Positions 35,901 through 44,733 are shown, counted from the stretch's first letter. The stretch is DNA of 64,000 nt from Burkholderia sp. D-99 (GCF_011605345.1 NZ_JAAOXM010000019.1:62001-126000), one strand, 5' to 3'. Notes: generated by a model from the letters alone, not told the origin. Program-made: numbers and translations.

Positions 35901-36791
35901 ATGGCAACCATCGGTTTCATCGGCCTCGGCATCATGGGCGCGCACATGGCGCGCAACCTGCTCAAGGGCGACCACCAGCTCGTCGTGAACGGCGCGTTCC
36001 CGATTCCGGACGACCTGCGCGCAAGCGCCAAGGTCGTCGCGAACTCGACCGAAGTCGCACAGAATGCGGACGTCATCGTCGTGATGGTGCCGGATACGCC
36101 CGACGTGCGTAACGTGCTGTTCGCCGACGACGGTGTCGCGAAGGGCCTGACGGCCGGCAAGCTCGTGATCGACATGAGCTCGATCTCGCCGCTCGACACG
36201 CAGGAATTCGCGAAGCAGATCAACGCACTCGGTTGCGACTACCTCGACGCGCCGGTGTCCGGCGGCGAAGTCGGCGCACGCGAAGCGACGCTGACGATCA
36301 TGGTCGGCGGCCCGGAGGCGGCATTTGAGCGCGCGAAGCCGCTGTTCGAGAAGATGGGCAAGAACATCACGCTCGTCGGTGACAACGGCGCGGGCCAGAC
36401 CTGCAAGGTCGCGAACCAGATCATCGTCGCGCTGAACATTGAAGCCGTCGGCGAAGCGCTGTTGTTCGCCGCACGTTCGGGCGCGGATCCGGAGCGTGTG
36501 CGCCAGGCGCTGATGGGCGGTTTCGCCGCGTCGCGCATCCTCGAAGTGCACGGCGCGCGGATGACGAAGCGCACGTTCGATCCGGGCTTCCGCATCGAGC
36601 TGCACCAGAAGGACCTGAACCTCGCGCTCGACGGCGCACGCAAGCTCGGCCTCGCGCTGCCGCACACCGCGAGCGCGCAGCAGTTGTTCAGCGTGTGTGC
36701 CGCGCACGGCGGCAAGGCCTGGGATCACTCGGCACTCGTGCGCGCGCTCGAGATCATGTCGAACTTCGAGATCGAGAAGACGGCAGGCTGA
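35901..36791 (+). CDS. glxR: Tartronate semialdehyde reductase (2-hydroxy-3-oxopropionate reductase)
   Basis: 296 residues from ATG 35901, with AGGAGA upstream. Beta-hydroxyacid dehydrogenase family: NAD(P) motif IGFIGLGIMGAHMARNL, substrate motif DAPVSGGEVGAREATLTIMV, catalytic lysine in GQTCKVANQIIVALN, and the C-terminal FRIELHQKDLNLAL. It reduces tartronate semialdehyde to D-glycerate, completing the three-step glyoxylate pathway. Glycerate kinase is not adjacent. Confidence 0.97.
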   Translation: MATIGFIGLGIMGAHMARNLLKGDHQLVVNGAFPIPDDLRASAKVVANSTEVAQNADVIVVMVPDTPDVRNVLFADDGVAKGLTAGKLVIDMSSISPLDTQEFAKQINALGCDYLDAPVSGGEVGAREATLTIMVGGPEAAFERAKPLFEKMGKNITLVGDNGAGQTCKVANQIIVALNIEAVGEALLFAARSGADPERVRQALMGGFAASRILEVHGARMTKRTFDPGFRIELHQKDLNLALDGARKLGLALPHTASAQQLFSVCAAHGGKAWDHSALVRALEIMSNFEIEKTAG

Positions 36792-36968
36792 ACGCATGCC
36801 GCCGCGAGCGGCTGCCTTGGGTAGATGCAGTAACGCGTGTTCCGTCGCGATGACGGACACGCGAACGACACACGTGACCGGCACGGCCGGTCGCTTCGAT
36901 GCGCGAGACACGCGCGCATCACGGTGGGGCGCCCCGCCCTGCACTGCCGACGGCATGCGGGACGGGGC

Positions 36969-36999
36969 GAAAAACGCCGCTCTGGGCTGAGAGCGGCGT
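36969..36999 (-). terminator. Leftward rho-independent terminator without an obvious gene
   Basis: Perfect 10-bp stem ACGCCGCTCT/AGAGCGGCGT (36974-36983, 36990-36999) with a GGGCTG loop; read leftward it is followed by TTTTT. There is no leftward gene immediately to the right, so it may end a small RNA or antisense transcript. Confidence 0.65.
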
Positions 37000-37201
37000 G
37001 GTGGGGTCCGCAGCGGCACCCGGCGACGCCGGGGAAGCCTTGGTCGGTCAGACGTCGTCGTCGGGTGTCCGCCTGTCGGATTTCGCGTATTACATTTCTT
37101 TACGTTCAAGCGTGCGATTTTTCATGCAATCGTCGTCATGAACGCCTACACTTTCGCCACGCCTTTCGAGAAAACCGCCGCGCTTGCGCTCACCTCCGGT
37201 G

Positions 37202-37226
37202 ACCGCGCCCAGCGCGGTGTTTTTTT
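37202..37226 (+). terminator. Rightward rho-independent terminator upstream of the BON-LysM gene
   Basis: ACCGCGC (37202-37208) pairs with GCGCGGT (37212-37218), followed by GTTTTTTT. It would end transcripts coming from glxR or starting within the gap, before the next gene at 37275. Confidence 0.82.
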
Positions 37227-37274
37227 CGCCACTTCACGGCGCGTTTTCTTTTCAACCACCTAAGGAGTGCAACG

Positions 37275-37745
37275 ATGGGTCTTCTTTCGTTTATCAAAGA
37301 GGCGGGTGAAAAACTGCTGGGTCATGCCGACGCGCAAGCGGCGGAAGATCCGAATGCCGCGAACCAGACCGCGGCCGATGCCATCAAGAACTACATCAGC
37401 ACGCAGGGTCTCGATACGTCGAACCTGACCGTGGCGTTCGACGGCGCATCGCGCACCGTGACGCTGTCGGGCAGCGTCGCCGACCTCGACACGAAGGCGA
37501 AGGTCAAGGTTGCGGCCGGCAACGTGCAGGGCGTCGCGGGCGTCAACGACGACGATCTGCAACCGGACGATCCGGAAGTGCAATACCACGACGTGAAGCC
37601 GGGCGACACGCTGTCGGCGATCGCCAAGGAAGTCTATGGCGACGCGAACAAGTACCCGGCGATCTTCGAGGCGAACAAGCCGATGCTGTCGAGCCCGGAC
37701 CGGATCTACCCGGGCCAGAAGCTCGTGATTCCGCCGCAGTCCTGA
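37275..37745 (+). CDS. kbp: BON and LysM domain protein (Kbp/YgaU-like)
   Basis: 156 residues, against 149 in E. coli Kbp. It starts MGLLSFIKEAGEKLLGHADA. A BON domain (about 30-90, LTVAFDGASRTVTLSGSVAD) is followed by a LysM domain (about 103-155, HDVKPGDTLSAIAKEVYGD, then YPGQKLVIPP). E. coli Kbp is a cytoplasmic K+ sensor. There is no signal peptide. A strong AAGGAG lies upstream of the ATG and a bidirectional terminator follows. Confidence 0.93.
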   Translation: MGLLSFIKEAGEKLLGHADAQAAEDPNAANQTAADAIKNYISTQGLDTSNLTVAFDGASRTVTLSGSVADLDTKAKVKVAAGNVQGVAGVNDDDLQPDDPEVQYHDVKPGDTLSAIAKEVYGDANKYPAIFEANKPMLSSPDRIYPGQKLVIPPQS

Positions 37746-37771
37746 GCATTCGTGCCGGACTGACCGACGCA

Positions 37772-37802
37772 AAAAAGGCAGGCCGATGGCCTGCCTTTTT
37801 TC
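37772..37802. terminator. Bidirectional terminator between kbp and the asparaginase gene
   Basis: Stem GGCAGGCC/GGCCTGCC (37778-37785, 37789-37796) with an A-run before and a T-run after, so it works in both directions. It lies between convergent genes. Confidence 0.93.
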
Positions 37803-37845
37803 ATGGTGACGCGCTCGGCCCGAACCGCGCGTATCGGTCAGCCGT

Positions 37846-38868
37846 TCACAGCGTATCGAACCTGCGTTGCAGTTCGTCGCGGCCATGAATGCCGTTCGCG
37901 AGCGCGAGCATCAGCAGCACCCGCGCCTTGTACGGGCCCAGCGACCCCGCGCTCACGAAGCCAAGCGCATCGTCGTTCGCGGCACCGTTGCGCATCACGT
38001 GCCCCGACCCGACGCGCGACGCGCGCACCACCGCAACGCCTGCGTTCACCGCATCGGCCAGCGCCGCCTGCAGCGTCGCATGGATCGAGCCGTTGCCCGT
38101 GCCAGCGACGACGAGGCCGCGCACGCCGGCTGCGACGAGCGCGTCGACGGCCGTACGCGTCACGCCCGCATAGCTGGCGACGACTTCGACGGGCGGCCAC
38201 GCTGCGGCGATCGCCAGTTGCGTGTCGCGCGAACGCGTGACGCGGCGTGCAAATTCGACCCGGCCGTCCTGCACCCAGCCGAGTGCGCCGAGTTCCGGCG
38301 ACTGGAACGCGTCGACCGCATAGGTGCTCGTCTTCACGACGTCGCGCGCGCCGTGGATCCGGTTGTTGAACGCGACCAGCACGCCCTGCCCGCGCGCGGA
38401 CGGATGCGCGGCTACTGTCACCGCATTCAACAGGTTCAGCGGGCCGTCGGACGACAGCGCGGTCGCCGGCCGCATCGCGGCCGTCAGCACGACCGGCTTG
38501 TCGCCCTTGACGACCAGGTGCAGCGCATACGCGGTTTCCTCGAGCGTGTCGGTGCCGTGGGTGATCACGATGCCGTCGATTGCCGGGTCGGCCATCAGCG
38601 CGTCGATCCGCGCGGCGAGCGTGTTCCACAGCGGCAGCGCGAGATCCTTGCTGTCGATGCTGGCGATCTGCTCGGCGTCGATGCGCGCGACGGACGTGAG
38701 CGCCGGCACCGCGTCGACCAGGAAATTGACGCCGAGCGCGCCGGCCTGGTAGCCGGCCGTGCTGGCCGCGTCGGGCGCGGCACCGGCAATCGTGCCGCCG
38801 GTGGCGAGCACGGCGATGCGCGGCAGGGCCACCGCGGACGAAGGAGATGCGGAATTCGGAGTATTCAT
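37846..38868 (-). CDS. Asparaginase (type II-like)
   Basis: 340 residues from ATG 38868 (MNTPNSASPSSAVALPRIAV). Both catalytic threonine motifs of the asparaginase/glutaminase family are seen: VLATGGTIAGAAPD and ITHGTDTLEETAYAL, plus TAAMRPATALSSDGPLNL. It hydrolyses asparagine to aspartate and ammonia. The N-terminus is Ser/Ala/Pro-rich but lacks a signal-peptide core, so a cytoplasmic location is likely despite the type II-like sequence. Confidence 0.93.
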   Translation of the reverse strand: MNTPNSASPSSAVALPRIAVLATGGTIAGAAPDAASTAGYQAGALGVNFLVDAVPALTSVARIDAEQIASIDSKDLALPLWNTLAARIDALMADPAIDGIVITHGTDTLEETAYALHLVVKGDKPVVLTAAMRPATALSSDGPLNLLNAVTVAAHPSARGQGVLVAFNNRIHGARDVVKTSTYAVDAFQSPELGALGWVQDGRVEFARRVTRSRDTQLAIAAAWPPVEVVASYAGVTRTAVDALVAAGVRGLVVAGTGNGSIHATLQAALADAVNAGVAVVRASRVGSGHVMRNGAANDDALGFVSAGSLGPYKARVLLMLALANGIHGRDELQRRFDTL

Positions 38869-39018
38869 GGCCGCGATTGTAAAGGCTTGCGGGCGGGATC
38901 CGGCTGGTTCCGGCTCGGCGGCCGAGGCCGGCTGCCGCACCTCATGGTTTGTCCCGATCGCCCGGCCGGGTGTGCCGTCAACGGTCGTGGTATCCGCAAC
39001 GTTATAGGAAGTGCCGTT

Positions 39019-39047
39019 TTGGTGTTTTCACATTGATTTGCCATAAT
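39019..39047 (+). promoter_or_regulatory. Candidate promoter of the psiF-like gene
   Basis: TTGGTG (39019-39024), a 17-bp spacer and CATAAT (39042-39047), about 90 bp before the ATG at 39140. The -10 is a 5/6 match, the -35 weak. Confidence 0.35.
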
Positions 39048-39139
39048 CGGAGCGCGTCGTGCGATGCGGCCCTATCCTCATCGCGCGGTGCTTCGTGACG
39101 GCGTCGATAAAACGCAATTCACCCCATGGGAGTGTCGAA

Positions 39140-39430
39140 ATGAAAATCCAATCGCTCGTAGCCGCAGTGCTTCTCGGCGGCATGCTGGCTTCCCCCGCGT
39201 TCGCGGCGAACAGCCAGCAGGACAAGATGAAGGCCTGTAACACCCAGGCAGCCGGCAAGACGGGCGACGAACGCAAGGCGTTCATGAAGGACTGCCTGTC
39301 GGCGAAGCCCGCGAAGGCGATGTCGCAGCAGGACAAGATGAAGGCGTGCAACACGCAGGCCACCGGCAAGAAGGGCGACGACCGCAAGGCGTTCATGAAG
39401 AGCTGCCTGAGCAGCCAGCCGGCCGCCTGA
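39140..39430 (+). CDS. psiF: Exported PsiF-like repeat protein
   Basis: 96 residues from ATG 39140. Residues 1-21 are a signal peptide ending SPAFAA. The mature part is two near-identical repeats (about 22-58 and 59-96), each reading SQQDKMKACNTQA, a Gly/Lys spacer, then RKAFMK and C-L-S. This is the PsiF motif, whose two cysteines per repeat probably pair in the periplasm. E. coli psiF is phosphate-starvation-induced; function is unknown. No pho box was identified here. A terminator follows. Confidence 0.9.
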   Translation: MKIQSLVAAVLLGGMLASPAFAANSQQDKMKACNTQAAGKTGDERKAFMKDCLSAKPAKAMSQQDKMKACNTQATGKKGDDRKAFMKSCLSSQPAA

Positions 39431-39450
39431 GTTCCGGCGCTCCCGTATCG

Positions 39451-39486
39451 AATGCCGCGCACCGCTTCGGCGGGCGCGGCATTTTT
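39451..39486 (+). terminator. Terminator after psiF
   Basis: Perfect 10-bp stem AATGCCGCGC/GCGCGGCATT (39451-39460, 39474-39483) followed by T-rich sequence. Confidence 0.9.
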
Positions 39487-39685
39487 GTTTTCGTTGCACG
39501 TGCATCGACGCGCCCCGACCTCTCCCGCCCCGCTTTCCCGGCCCACCGTACCGGCCGCCGCCACATGGTGCGGCAATTCGCCGCGTTTTCTTCTATGATG
39601 GCTGCAACGCGGCCCATCCAAGTACAAGAAGCGCCATCGGGCCGCCCTCGAGACGGACGCGCACGCGCGTCAAACGGAGGCATGG

Positions 39686-40135
39686 ATGGCATGGAGACAA
39701 CACCGCTGGTTCCGCCGCTGGCTGATCGTGATCGTGTTCTGGGCCGTGCCCGTCGCGATCGTCGCCGTCCGCGAGATCCGCGAGGAAATGGCCTACAACA
39801 AGGCGGACCTGCAACTCGCGCTGACCACCTGGCAGCTCACCGACGCGCAGCAGGCAGCCGGCGCCGCCGCGAAGTGCCACGGGGATCCTGACGAGGCACG
39901 CGCGGCCGGCTGCCCGGCCGACGTGCTCGCCGCCAATGCGTCGCGCCAGCAGGCGGCCAGAGACGAATACGTGCTGCGCCGCAATACGCTCGCGGGCTAC
40001 CTGTGGCATGCGTTCGTCGGCTACTGGGTCGTGCCGGCCGCGTTCCTGTTCGCCTTCGGCGTCGTGATCGCGCTGATCCGCCGCGCGCTGCGCCGCCCAC
40101 CGATCAAGCCGCCTGTTCCGCCCGTCACGCACTGA
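39686..40135 (+). CDS. Small membrane protein of unknown function
   Basis: 149 residues; I do not recognise a named family. Two hydrophobic segments are seen: about 11-27 (RWLIVIVFWAVPVAIVAV) and about 105-127 (WHAFVGYWVVPAAFLFAFGV). Between them is a hydrophilic loop with two cysteines (AAKCHGDPDEARAAGCP) that could pair if periplasmic. The C-terminus is Pro/Arg-rich. A start ATG lies after GGAGGCATGG-like sequence. Codon use is like its neighbours, so the gene looks real. Confidence 0.75.
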   Translation: MAWRQHRWFRRWLIVIVFWAVPVAIVAVREIREEMAYNKADLQLALTTWQLTDAQQAAGAAAKCHGDPDEARAAGCPADVLAANASRQQAARDEYVLRRNTLAGYLWHAFVGYWVVPAAFLFAFGVVIALIRRALRRPPIKPPVPPVTH

Positions 40136-40364
40136 TGCGCGCTGCAGGCGCGGCCATCCGATCGACCGCCGGTTTCCCGCATGCCGACCCGGCCTCGGCA
40201 TGCGGGCGCCGGTTCGTCCGTTGGCACGCCGCGACATCCCCGAGCGATTTGACGCTTTTTCACGCCGCGACGAAAAGAGGCTGTAATCCGCTGTGATATA
40301 ACTGCCGACGTGATCCGCTCCCTGAGCGAGACTCACTCCGAACGTCATCCGATGGAGAAGAACG

Positions 40365-40952
40365 ATGCAAAAACGGAATCTTGTGCTGAAAGCCGCCGCG
40401 GCGCTCATCGTCGGTAGCCTCGCGCTCACCGGTTGCACCACCACCCCGGACAAGCCGGACAACGCCGCAACCAACGCGTCGAAGCGCCAGGCAATCGACT
40501 CGAGCGTCGACGCCACGCTGTCGCGCATGTACTCCACGGTCAAGGGTTCGCGTGAACTCGTCGCGAAATCGCGCGGCGTGCTCGTCTTCCCGGACGTGAT
40601 CCAGGCCGGCTTCATCGTCGGCGGCCAGTCCGGCAACGGCGCACTGCGCGTCGGCGGCAGCACGGTCGGCTACTACAACACGTCGTCGCTGTCGGTCGGC
40701 CTGCAGGCCGGTGCCCAGTCGAAGGCGATCGTGTTCCTGTTCATGACGCAGGAAGCGCTCGACGAATTCCGCGGCTCGGACGGCTGGGCCGCCGGCGCCG
40801 GCGCGTCGGTCGCGCTCGTGAAGATGGGCGCGAACGGCGCGGTCGACACGACCACGGCCACCGCACCGGTCCAGGTCGTCGTGCTGACGAACGCGGGCCT
40901 GATGGGCGACGTGTCGATCAACGGCACGAAGGTCTCGAAGCTGAAGATCTGA
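40365..40952 (+). CDS. SYLF/YSC84-domain lipoprotein
   Basis: 195 residues with a lipoprotein signal (LALTGC, Cys24). The SYLF domain follows: SRMYSTVKGSRELVAKSRGV, LVFPDVIQAGFIVGGQSGNG and SLSVGLQAGAQSKAIVFLFM. SYLF domains bind lipids in eukaryotes; bacterial members are exported and associated with the envelope. It has its own GGAG site and a strong terminator, so it is monocistronic. Confidence 0.9.
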   Translation: MQKRNLVLKAAAALIVGSLALTGCTTTPDKPDNAATNASKRQAIDSSVDATLSRMYSTVKGSRELVAKSRGVLVFPDVIQAGFIVGGQSGNGALRVGGSTVGYYNTSSLSVGLQAGAQSKAIVFLFMTQEALDEFRGSDGWAAGAGASVALVKMGANGAVDTTTATAPVQVVVLTNAGLMGDVSINGTKVSKLKI

Positions 40953-40998
40953 CGCTGACGCGCGGCCCGTGCGGATTGCGCGCGGGCCATGCACAAAC

Positions 40999-41030
40999 GG
41001 CGATGTCCTTGCGGACATCGCCTTTTTTTT
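40999..41030 (+). terminator. Terminator after the SYLF lipoprotein gene
   Basis: Perfect 10-bp stem GGCGATGTCC/GGACATCGCC (40999-41008, 41013-41022) with TTGC loop, followed by eight T. Confidence 0.95.
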
Positions 41031-41048
41031 ATCCGCACGCGACGCGCG

Positions 41049-42113
41049 TCAGGTCGTCGAGTCGATCACCTTGAAGCGCGAGCGTTTCTGCGCGCGGATC
41101 ACCGACTGGTAGACGTCGACATACTGCTGCGCCATGCGGCGCGACGTAAAGCGTGCCTCGAAACGCTGCCGCACGCGCGCGCGCGGCAGCAGGTGCAGCC
41201 GGTTCACGGCCGCCACCGCACTGATTTCATCCTCGACGATGAATCCCGACACGCCCTCGTCCACCACTTCGGGCACCGCGCCGCGATTGAACGCGATCAC
41301 CGGCGTGCCGCACGACATCGCCTCGATCATCACGAGGCCGAACGGCTCCGGCCAGTCGATCGGAAACAGCAGCGCATGCGCACCTGACAGGAATTCGGCC
41401 TTCTGGTGATCGGCGATCTCGCCGACGTATTCGACGTGCGGCAACGCGAAGAGCGGCTTGATCTCGCGCTCGAAGTATTCCTGGTCGGCCGCGTCGATCT
41501 TCGCGGCGATCTTGATCGGCAGCCCGCACTGGCGGGCGATGCGGATCGCCGTGTCGACGCGCTTCTCCGGCGAGATCCGGCCGAGGAATGCGAGGTAGCG
41601 CGGTTCGACGGGCTGCGGCATGTACAGCGTATCGGGCAGCCCGTGGTAGACGGTCGTCAGCCATTTTGCCTGCGGCAACGGCTGGCGCTGCGAGTTCGAA
41701 ATCGAGATCACCGGCGCCGTGTTGAACGTGTCGAACACCGGCTGCTGCTCGGGCAGGTCGAGCCGGCCGTGCAGCGTCGTCACGTAAGGCGTTTCCTGCC
41801 GGTTGAAGACCGAGAACGAGTAGTAGTCCATGTGGAAATGGAGCACGTCGAAGTCCTTCGCACGGCGCGCAACCGTCTCCATCAGCAGCATGTGCGGCGC
41901 GACCCGGTCACGGATCGACGAGTCGAGCCGCAGCGCTCGCGGCCAGACCGGCTCGAGCTTCGCCCGCGTCGTCGAATCGCCGCTGGCGAACAGCGTCACA
42001 TCATGGCCGAGATCGACGAGCGCCTCGGTGATGTAGGACACGACGCGCTCCGTGCCGCCGTACAGCTTCGGCGGTACCGATTCGGTCAGCGGCGCGATCT
42101 GGGCAATTCTCAT
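41049..42113 (-). CDS. Family 4 glycosyltransferase
   Basis: 354 residues of GT-B fold. The N-terminal lobe starts MRIAQIAPLTESVPPKLYGG, the phosphate/UDP-binding region of GT4 is FLGRISPEKRVDTAIRIARQ, and the acceptor/donor motif is FPIDWPEPFGLVMIEAMSCG with E-x7-E. Such enzymes transfer a sugar from a nucleotide donor. Acceptor unknown; no polysaccharide genes adjoin. A 238-bp gap separates it from the upstream ATPase gene. Confidence 0.9.
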   Translation of the reverse strand: MRIAQIAPLTESVPPKLYGGTERVVSYITEALVDLGHDVTLFASGDSTTRAKLEPVWPRALRLDSSIRDRVAPHMLLMETVARRAKDFDVLHFHMDYYSFSVFNRQETPYVTTLHGRLDLPEQQPVFDTFNTAPVISISNSQRQPLPQAKWLTTVYHGLPDTLYMPQPVEPRYLAFLGRISPEKRVDTAIRIARQCGLPIKIAAKIDAADQEYFEREIKPLFALPHVEYVGEIADHQKAEFLSGAHALLFPIDWPEPFGLVMIEAMSCGTPVIAFNRGAVPEVVDEGVSGFIVEDEISAVAAVNRLHLLPRARVRQRFEARFTSRRMAQQYVDVYQSVIRAQKRSRFKVIDSTT

Positions 42114-42351
42114 GGTCCACGTCTCCTGTGTCCTGTCCGTTGCGGCACGGCCGGCGGGCCCTTGCGCTTTCGCGCCCTGCTTGCCCCCATGCAGCGCCAG
42201 CCGGATATCTCTTCATTATTCGCGATCCCGTTGCCCGGAACCGCCCGTCTTGCATTTTATGGGTGTTGTTACAGGCTGGATACATTCCGCCCGCCGGGCC
42301 GATACGGCCCCCGACACGACGATCGTGCCCGAACGCATGCCGCTCCGCCTG

Positions 42352-43530
42352 TCAGCGCGACGGCCACTTCCATGCCGGCAGGTCGCGCGTGTCCGCATCG
42401 ACGAGCCCCGTCGCGCCGAGCTGCTTGTCGAGCACCAGCGATTCGCAGCCGGCCTCGCGCTCGAGCGTCGCGATGAGCCGCGCCGCGTGCGACACGACGA
42501 GCACCTGCGAACGCTTCGCCGCCTGCGCGATCAGGCGTCCCAGCGCCGGCAGCAGATCGGGGTGCAGGCTCGTCTCCGGTTCGTTCAGCACCATCAGCGC
42601 CGGCGGCCGCGGTGTCAGCAGCGCGGCCGCGAGCAGCAGGTAGCGCAGCGTGCCGTCCGACAACTCGGCCGCCGCGAGCGGCCGCAGCAGCCCCGGCTGG
42701 CGCATCAGCACGTCGAAGCGGCCACGGCCGCCCGGATTGTCGATCTCGACCGATGCGCCGGGAAATGCGTCGTCGATCGCCGCGTCGAGTGCCGCGCCAT
42801 CGCCGATTTCGCGGATCGTCTGCAGCGCGGCGGCCAGGTCGGCGCCGTCGTCCGCGAGCACCGGCGTATGGGTGCCGATGTGCGACTGCCGCGCCGGCGC
42901 CTGCGCATCGGTCCGGAAATGGTCGTAGAAGCGCCACGAGCGGATCCGTTCGCGCATCGCAATCATTTCCGGCGCACCGGTCGGATCGGCGAACTCGGTC
43001 ATCATGCTGTCGAAGCTGGCAACCGGTTGCGGAATCGTCCGCCAGTCGCCCGACGCGGTGCGCGCGCGGATCTGCGCGCCCTGCCGGTCGACCAGCAGCG
43101 TCGACGGGCGCGGCAGCGCGCCGCCCCAGATGCATTCGCGCTTGACGACCGGATCGAGCCGGAACATCGACGCGTCGTTCTTCACCGGCAAGCCGAGATC
43201 GATCGCGTAACCGAAATCGTCGCACGCGAAGCCGAGCTTCAGGCTCACGGGCCCCTTGCGCACCGTGCCGGTCACCGGCACATCGCCAGCCAGCATCGCG
43301 CGCGAGAAACGCTCGGGGCCCGCCCACAGCGTCGACGGCAACCCGCCTTCGCGGGCGAGCGACGGAATCACGCGGCCCTGCGCGGTGTCGGCGAGCAGCC
43401 GCAGCGCGCGGTACACGCTCGACTTGCCGCTGCCGTTCGGCCCCGTGACGACGTTGAGCGCCGCGAGCGGCACGATCAGCTCGCGCAGCGAGCGGTAATT
43501 GGCGATGGCGAGCGTTTTCAGCGCGGTCAT
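42352..43530 (-). CDS. AAA ATPase of the RecF/OLD-like (ABC-ATPase) type
   Basis: 392 residues. Walker A GPNGSGKSS near residue 31, a signature-like LSDGTLRYLLLAAALL near 300 and Walker B ALMVLNEPETSLHPDLLPAL with the following His (VVSHAARLI). This arrangement is that of COG4637-type ATPases related to RecF and to OLD nucleases, but no TOPRIM domain is present. Its role is unknown. It follows the MscS gene by 30 bp and is probably co-transcribed. Confidence 0.85.
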   Translation of the reverse strand: MTALKTLAIANYRSLRELIVPLAALNVVTGPNGSGKSSVYRALRLLADTAQGRVIPSLAREGGLPSTLWAGPERFSRAMLAGDVPVTGTVRKGPVSLKLGFACDDFGYAIDLGLPVKNDASMFRLDPVVKRECIWGGALPRPSTLLVDRQGAQIRARTASGDWRTIPQPVASFDSMMTEFADPTGAPEMIAMRERIRSWRFYDHFRTDAQAPARQSHIGTHTPVLADDGADLAAALQTIREIGDGAALDAAIDDAFPGASVEIDNPGGRGRFDVLMRQPGLLRPLAAAELSDGTLRYLLLAAALLTPRPPALMVLNEPETSLHPDLLPALGRLIAQAAKRSQVLVVSHAARLIATLEREAGCESLVLDKQLGATGLVDADTRDLPAWKWPSR

Positions 43531-43560
43531 GACGGTGGCGGGCAGAGATGCGGGCCGCTT

Positions 43561-44733
43561 TCAGCGGCCTTCGTTGGCCTGCGGATCGGCTGCGGTGTTG
43601 GCCGCCGTACTGGCGGCAGGCGGCCGCGCATGCGGCCGTTCGGGATTCGGTGCGTCCGGTGCGGCATCATGCGGATACAGTTCCGTCCGGCTGCGCGGCA
43701 GGCATTGCGGATAGCGGTCCTGCAGGTAGGCGATCAACCCTTCGCGCACGCGACAGCGCAGGTCCCAGCACGACGACGAATCGGCCGCGCTGACGAGCGC
43801 GCGCAACTGCATCGTGCGCTCCGTCGCGTCGGTCACCTGCAGCACCTGCACGCGGCCGTCCCACTCGGGCGCCGCATGGACGAGCCGCGCGAGCTCCTCG
43901 CGCAGCGGCGCGAGCGGCGTGCGGTAATCGACCGACAGGTAGACCGTGCCGATGATCTCCGAGCTGCTGCGCGTCCAGTTCGTGAACGGATTCTCGATGA
44001 TCCATTGCAGCGGCACGACGAGGCGCCGCTGGTCCCACAGCCGCACCGAAACGAACGAACCGGTGATTTCCTCGATGCGTCCCCACTCGCCCTGGATCAC
44101 GACCACGTCGTCGAGCCGGATCGGCTGCGTGAGCGCGATCTGCAGCCCGGCAATCAGGTTGCCGAGCACCGGCCGCGCGGCGATACCGGCAACCAGGCCC
44201 GCGACGCCGGCCGACGCCAGCAGGCTCGCGCCGACCTGGCGCACGTTCGGGAACGTCATCAGCGCGGCACCGGTGCCGATGATCACGATCAGCACCATCA
44301 CGGTCCGCACGAGCACCCTGGCCTGCGTATGGATGCGCCGGGCCTGAAGGTTGTCGGCCGTGTCGATCGGATGCGCCTGGATGATGGCATCGCCGACGCC
44401 CACCGCGAGCCGCACCAGCAGCCACGTGAGCGACACGATGGAGCCGACCGCCGCCGCCGTGCGCATGCCGCGCACGGACGACATGCCGTCGTCGGCCTGG
44501 ACCCACAGGAATTCGAGCGCCAGCAGCGCGAGCACGACGAGCGACGGCCTGTCGATGTAGCGCAGGATCGCGCTCATCAACGGATACGGCTGCGCGATGC
44601 GCTTGACGATGCGTGCGCCGAGACGATGCACGATCGCGACGACGAGTACGACGATGACCGACACGGCCAGCGTGCCGAGCCACGAATGTAACGGCGCATC
44701 GGTGATGCGCTGCAGTTCCTCGATTGAAATCAT
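43561..44733 (-). CDS. MscS family mechanosensitive ion channel
   Basis: 390 residues from ATG 44733 (MISIEELQRITDAPLH). About four membrane segments precede the MscS pore-lining segment: LLASAGVAGLVAGIAARPVL, then GNLIAGLQIALTQPIRLDDV and the beta domain VVVIQGEWGRIEEI, with RLVVPLQWIIENPFTNWTR. The last ~40 residues are Pro/Ala-rich. It releases solutes on hypo-osmotic shock. Confidence 0.92.
   Translation of the reverse strand: MISIEELQRITDAPLHSWLGTLAVSVIVVLVVAIVHRLGARIVKRIAQPYPLMSAILRYIDRPSLVVLALLALEFLWVQADDGMSSVRGMRTAAAVGSIVSLTWLLVRLAVGVGDAIIQAHPIDTADNLQARRIHTQARVLVRTVMVLIVIIGTGAALMTFPNVRQVGASLLASAGVAGLVAGIAARPVLGNLIAGLQIALTQPIRLDDVVVIQGEWGRIEEITGSFVSVRLWDQRRLVVPLQWIIENPFTNWTRSSSEIIGTVYLSVDYRTPLAPLREELARLVHAAPEWDGRVQVLQVTDATERTMQLRALVSAADSSSCWDLRCRVREGLIAYLQDRYPQCLPRSRTELYPHDAAPDAPNPERPHARPPAASTAANTAADPQANEGR

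Larger units (their letters stand above)
36792..37274. other. 483-bp intergenic region with several hairpins
   Basis: No conserved gene is seen. The region holds an imperfect GC-rich inverted repeat at 36931-36968, a leftward terminator at 36974-36999, an AT-richer patch at 37081-37140, a 41-codon ORF (37138-37263, RBS poor) and a rightward terminator at 37202-37226. The pattern suggests one or two short non-coding transcripts rather than proteins. Confidence 0.5.

Noticed and set aside
36931..36968. GC-rich inverted repeat as a terminator of glxR
   Set aside because: Stem is imperfect and has no T-run on the rightward strand; kept only as part of the intergenic description.
42052..44691. 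879-codon rightward frame opposite the ATPase and MscS genes
   Set aside because: Shadow frame with Arg/His/Ala/Gln bias and no recognisable domain.
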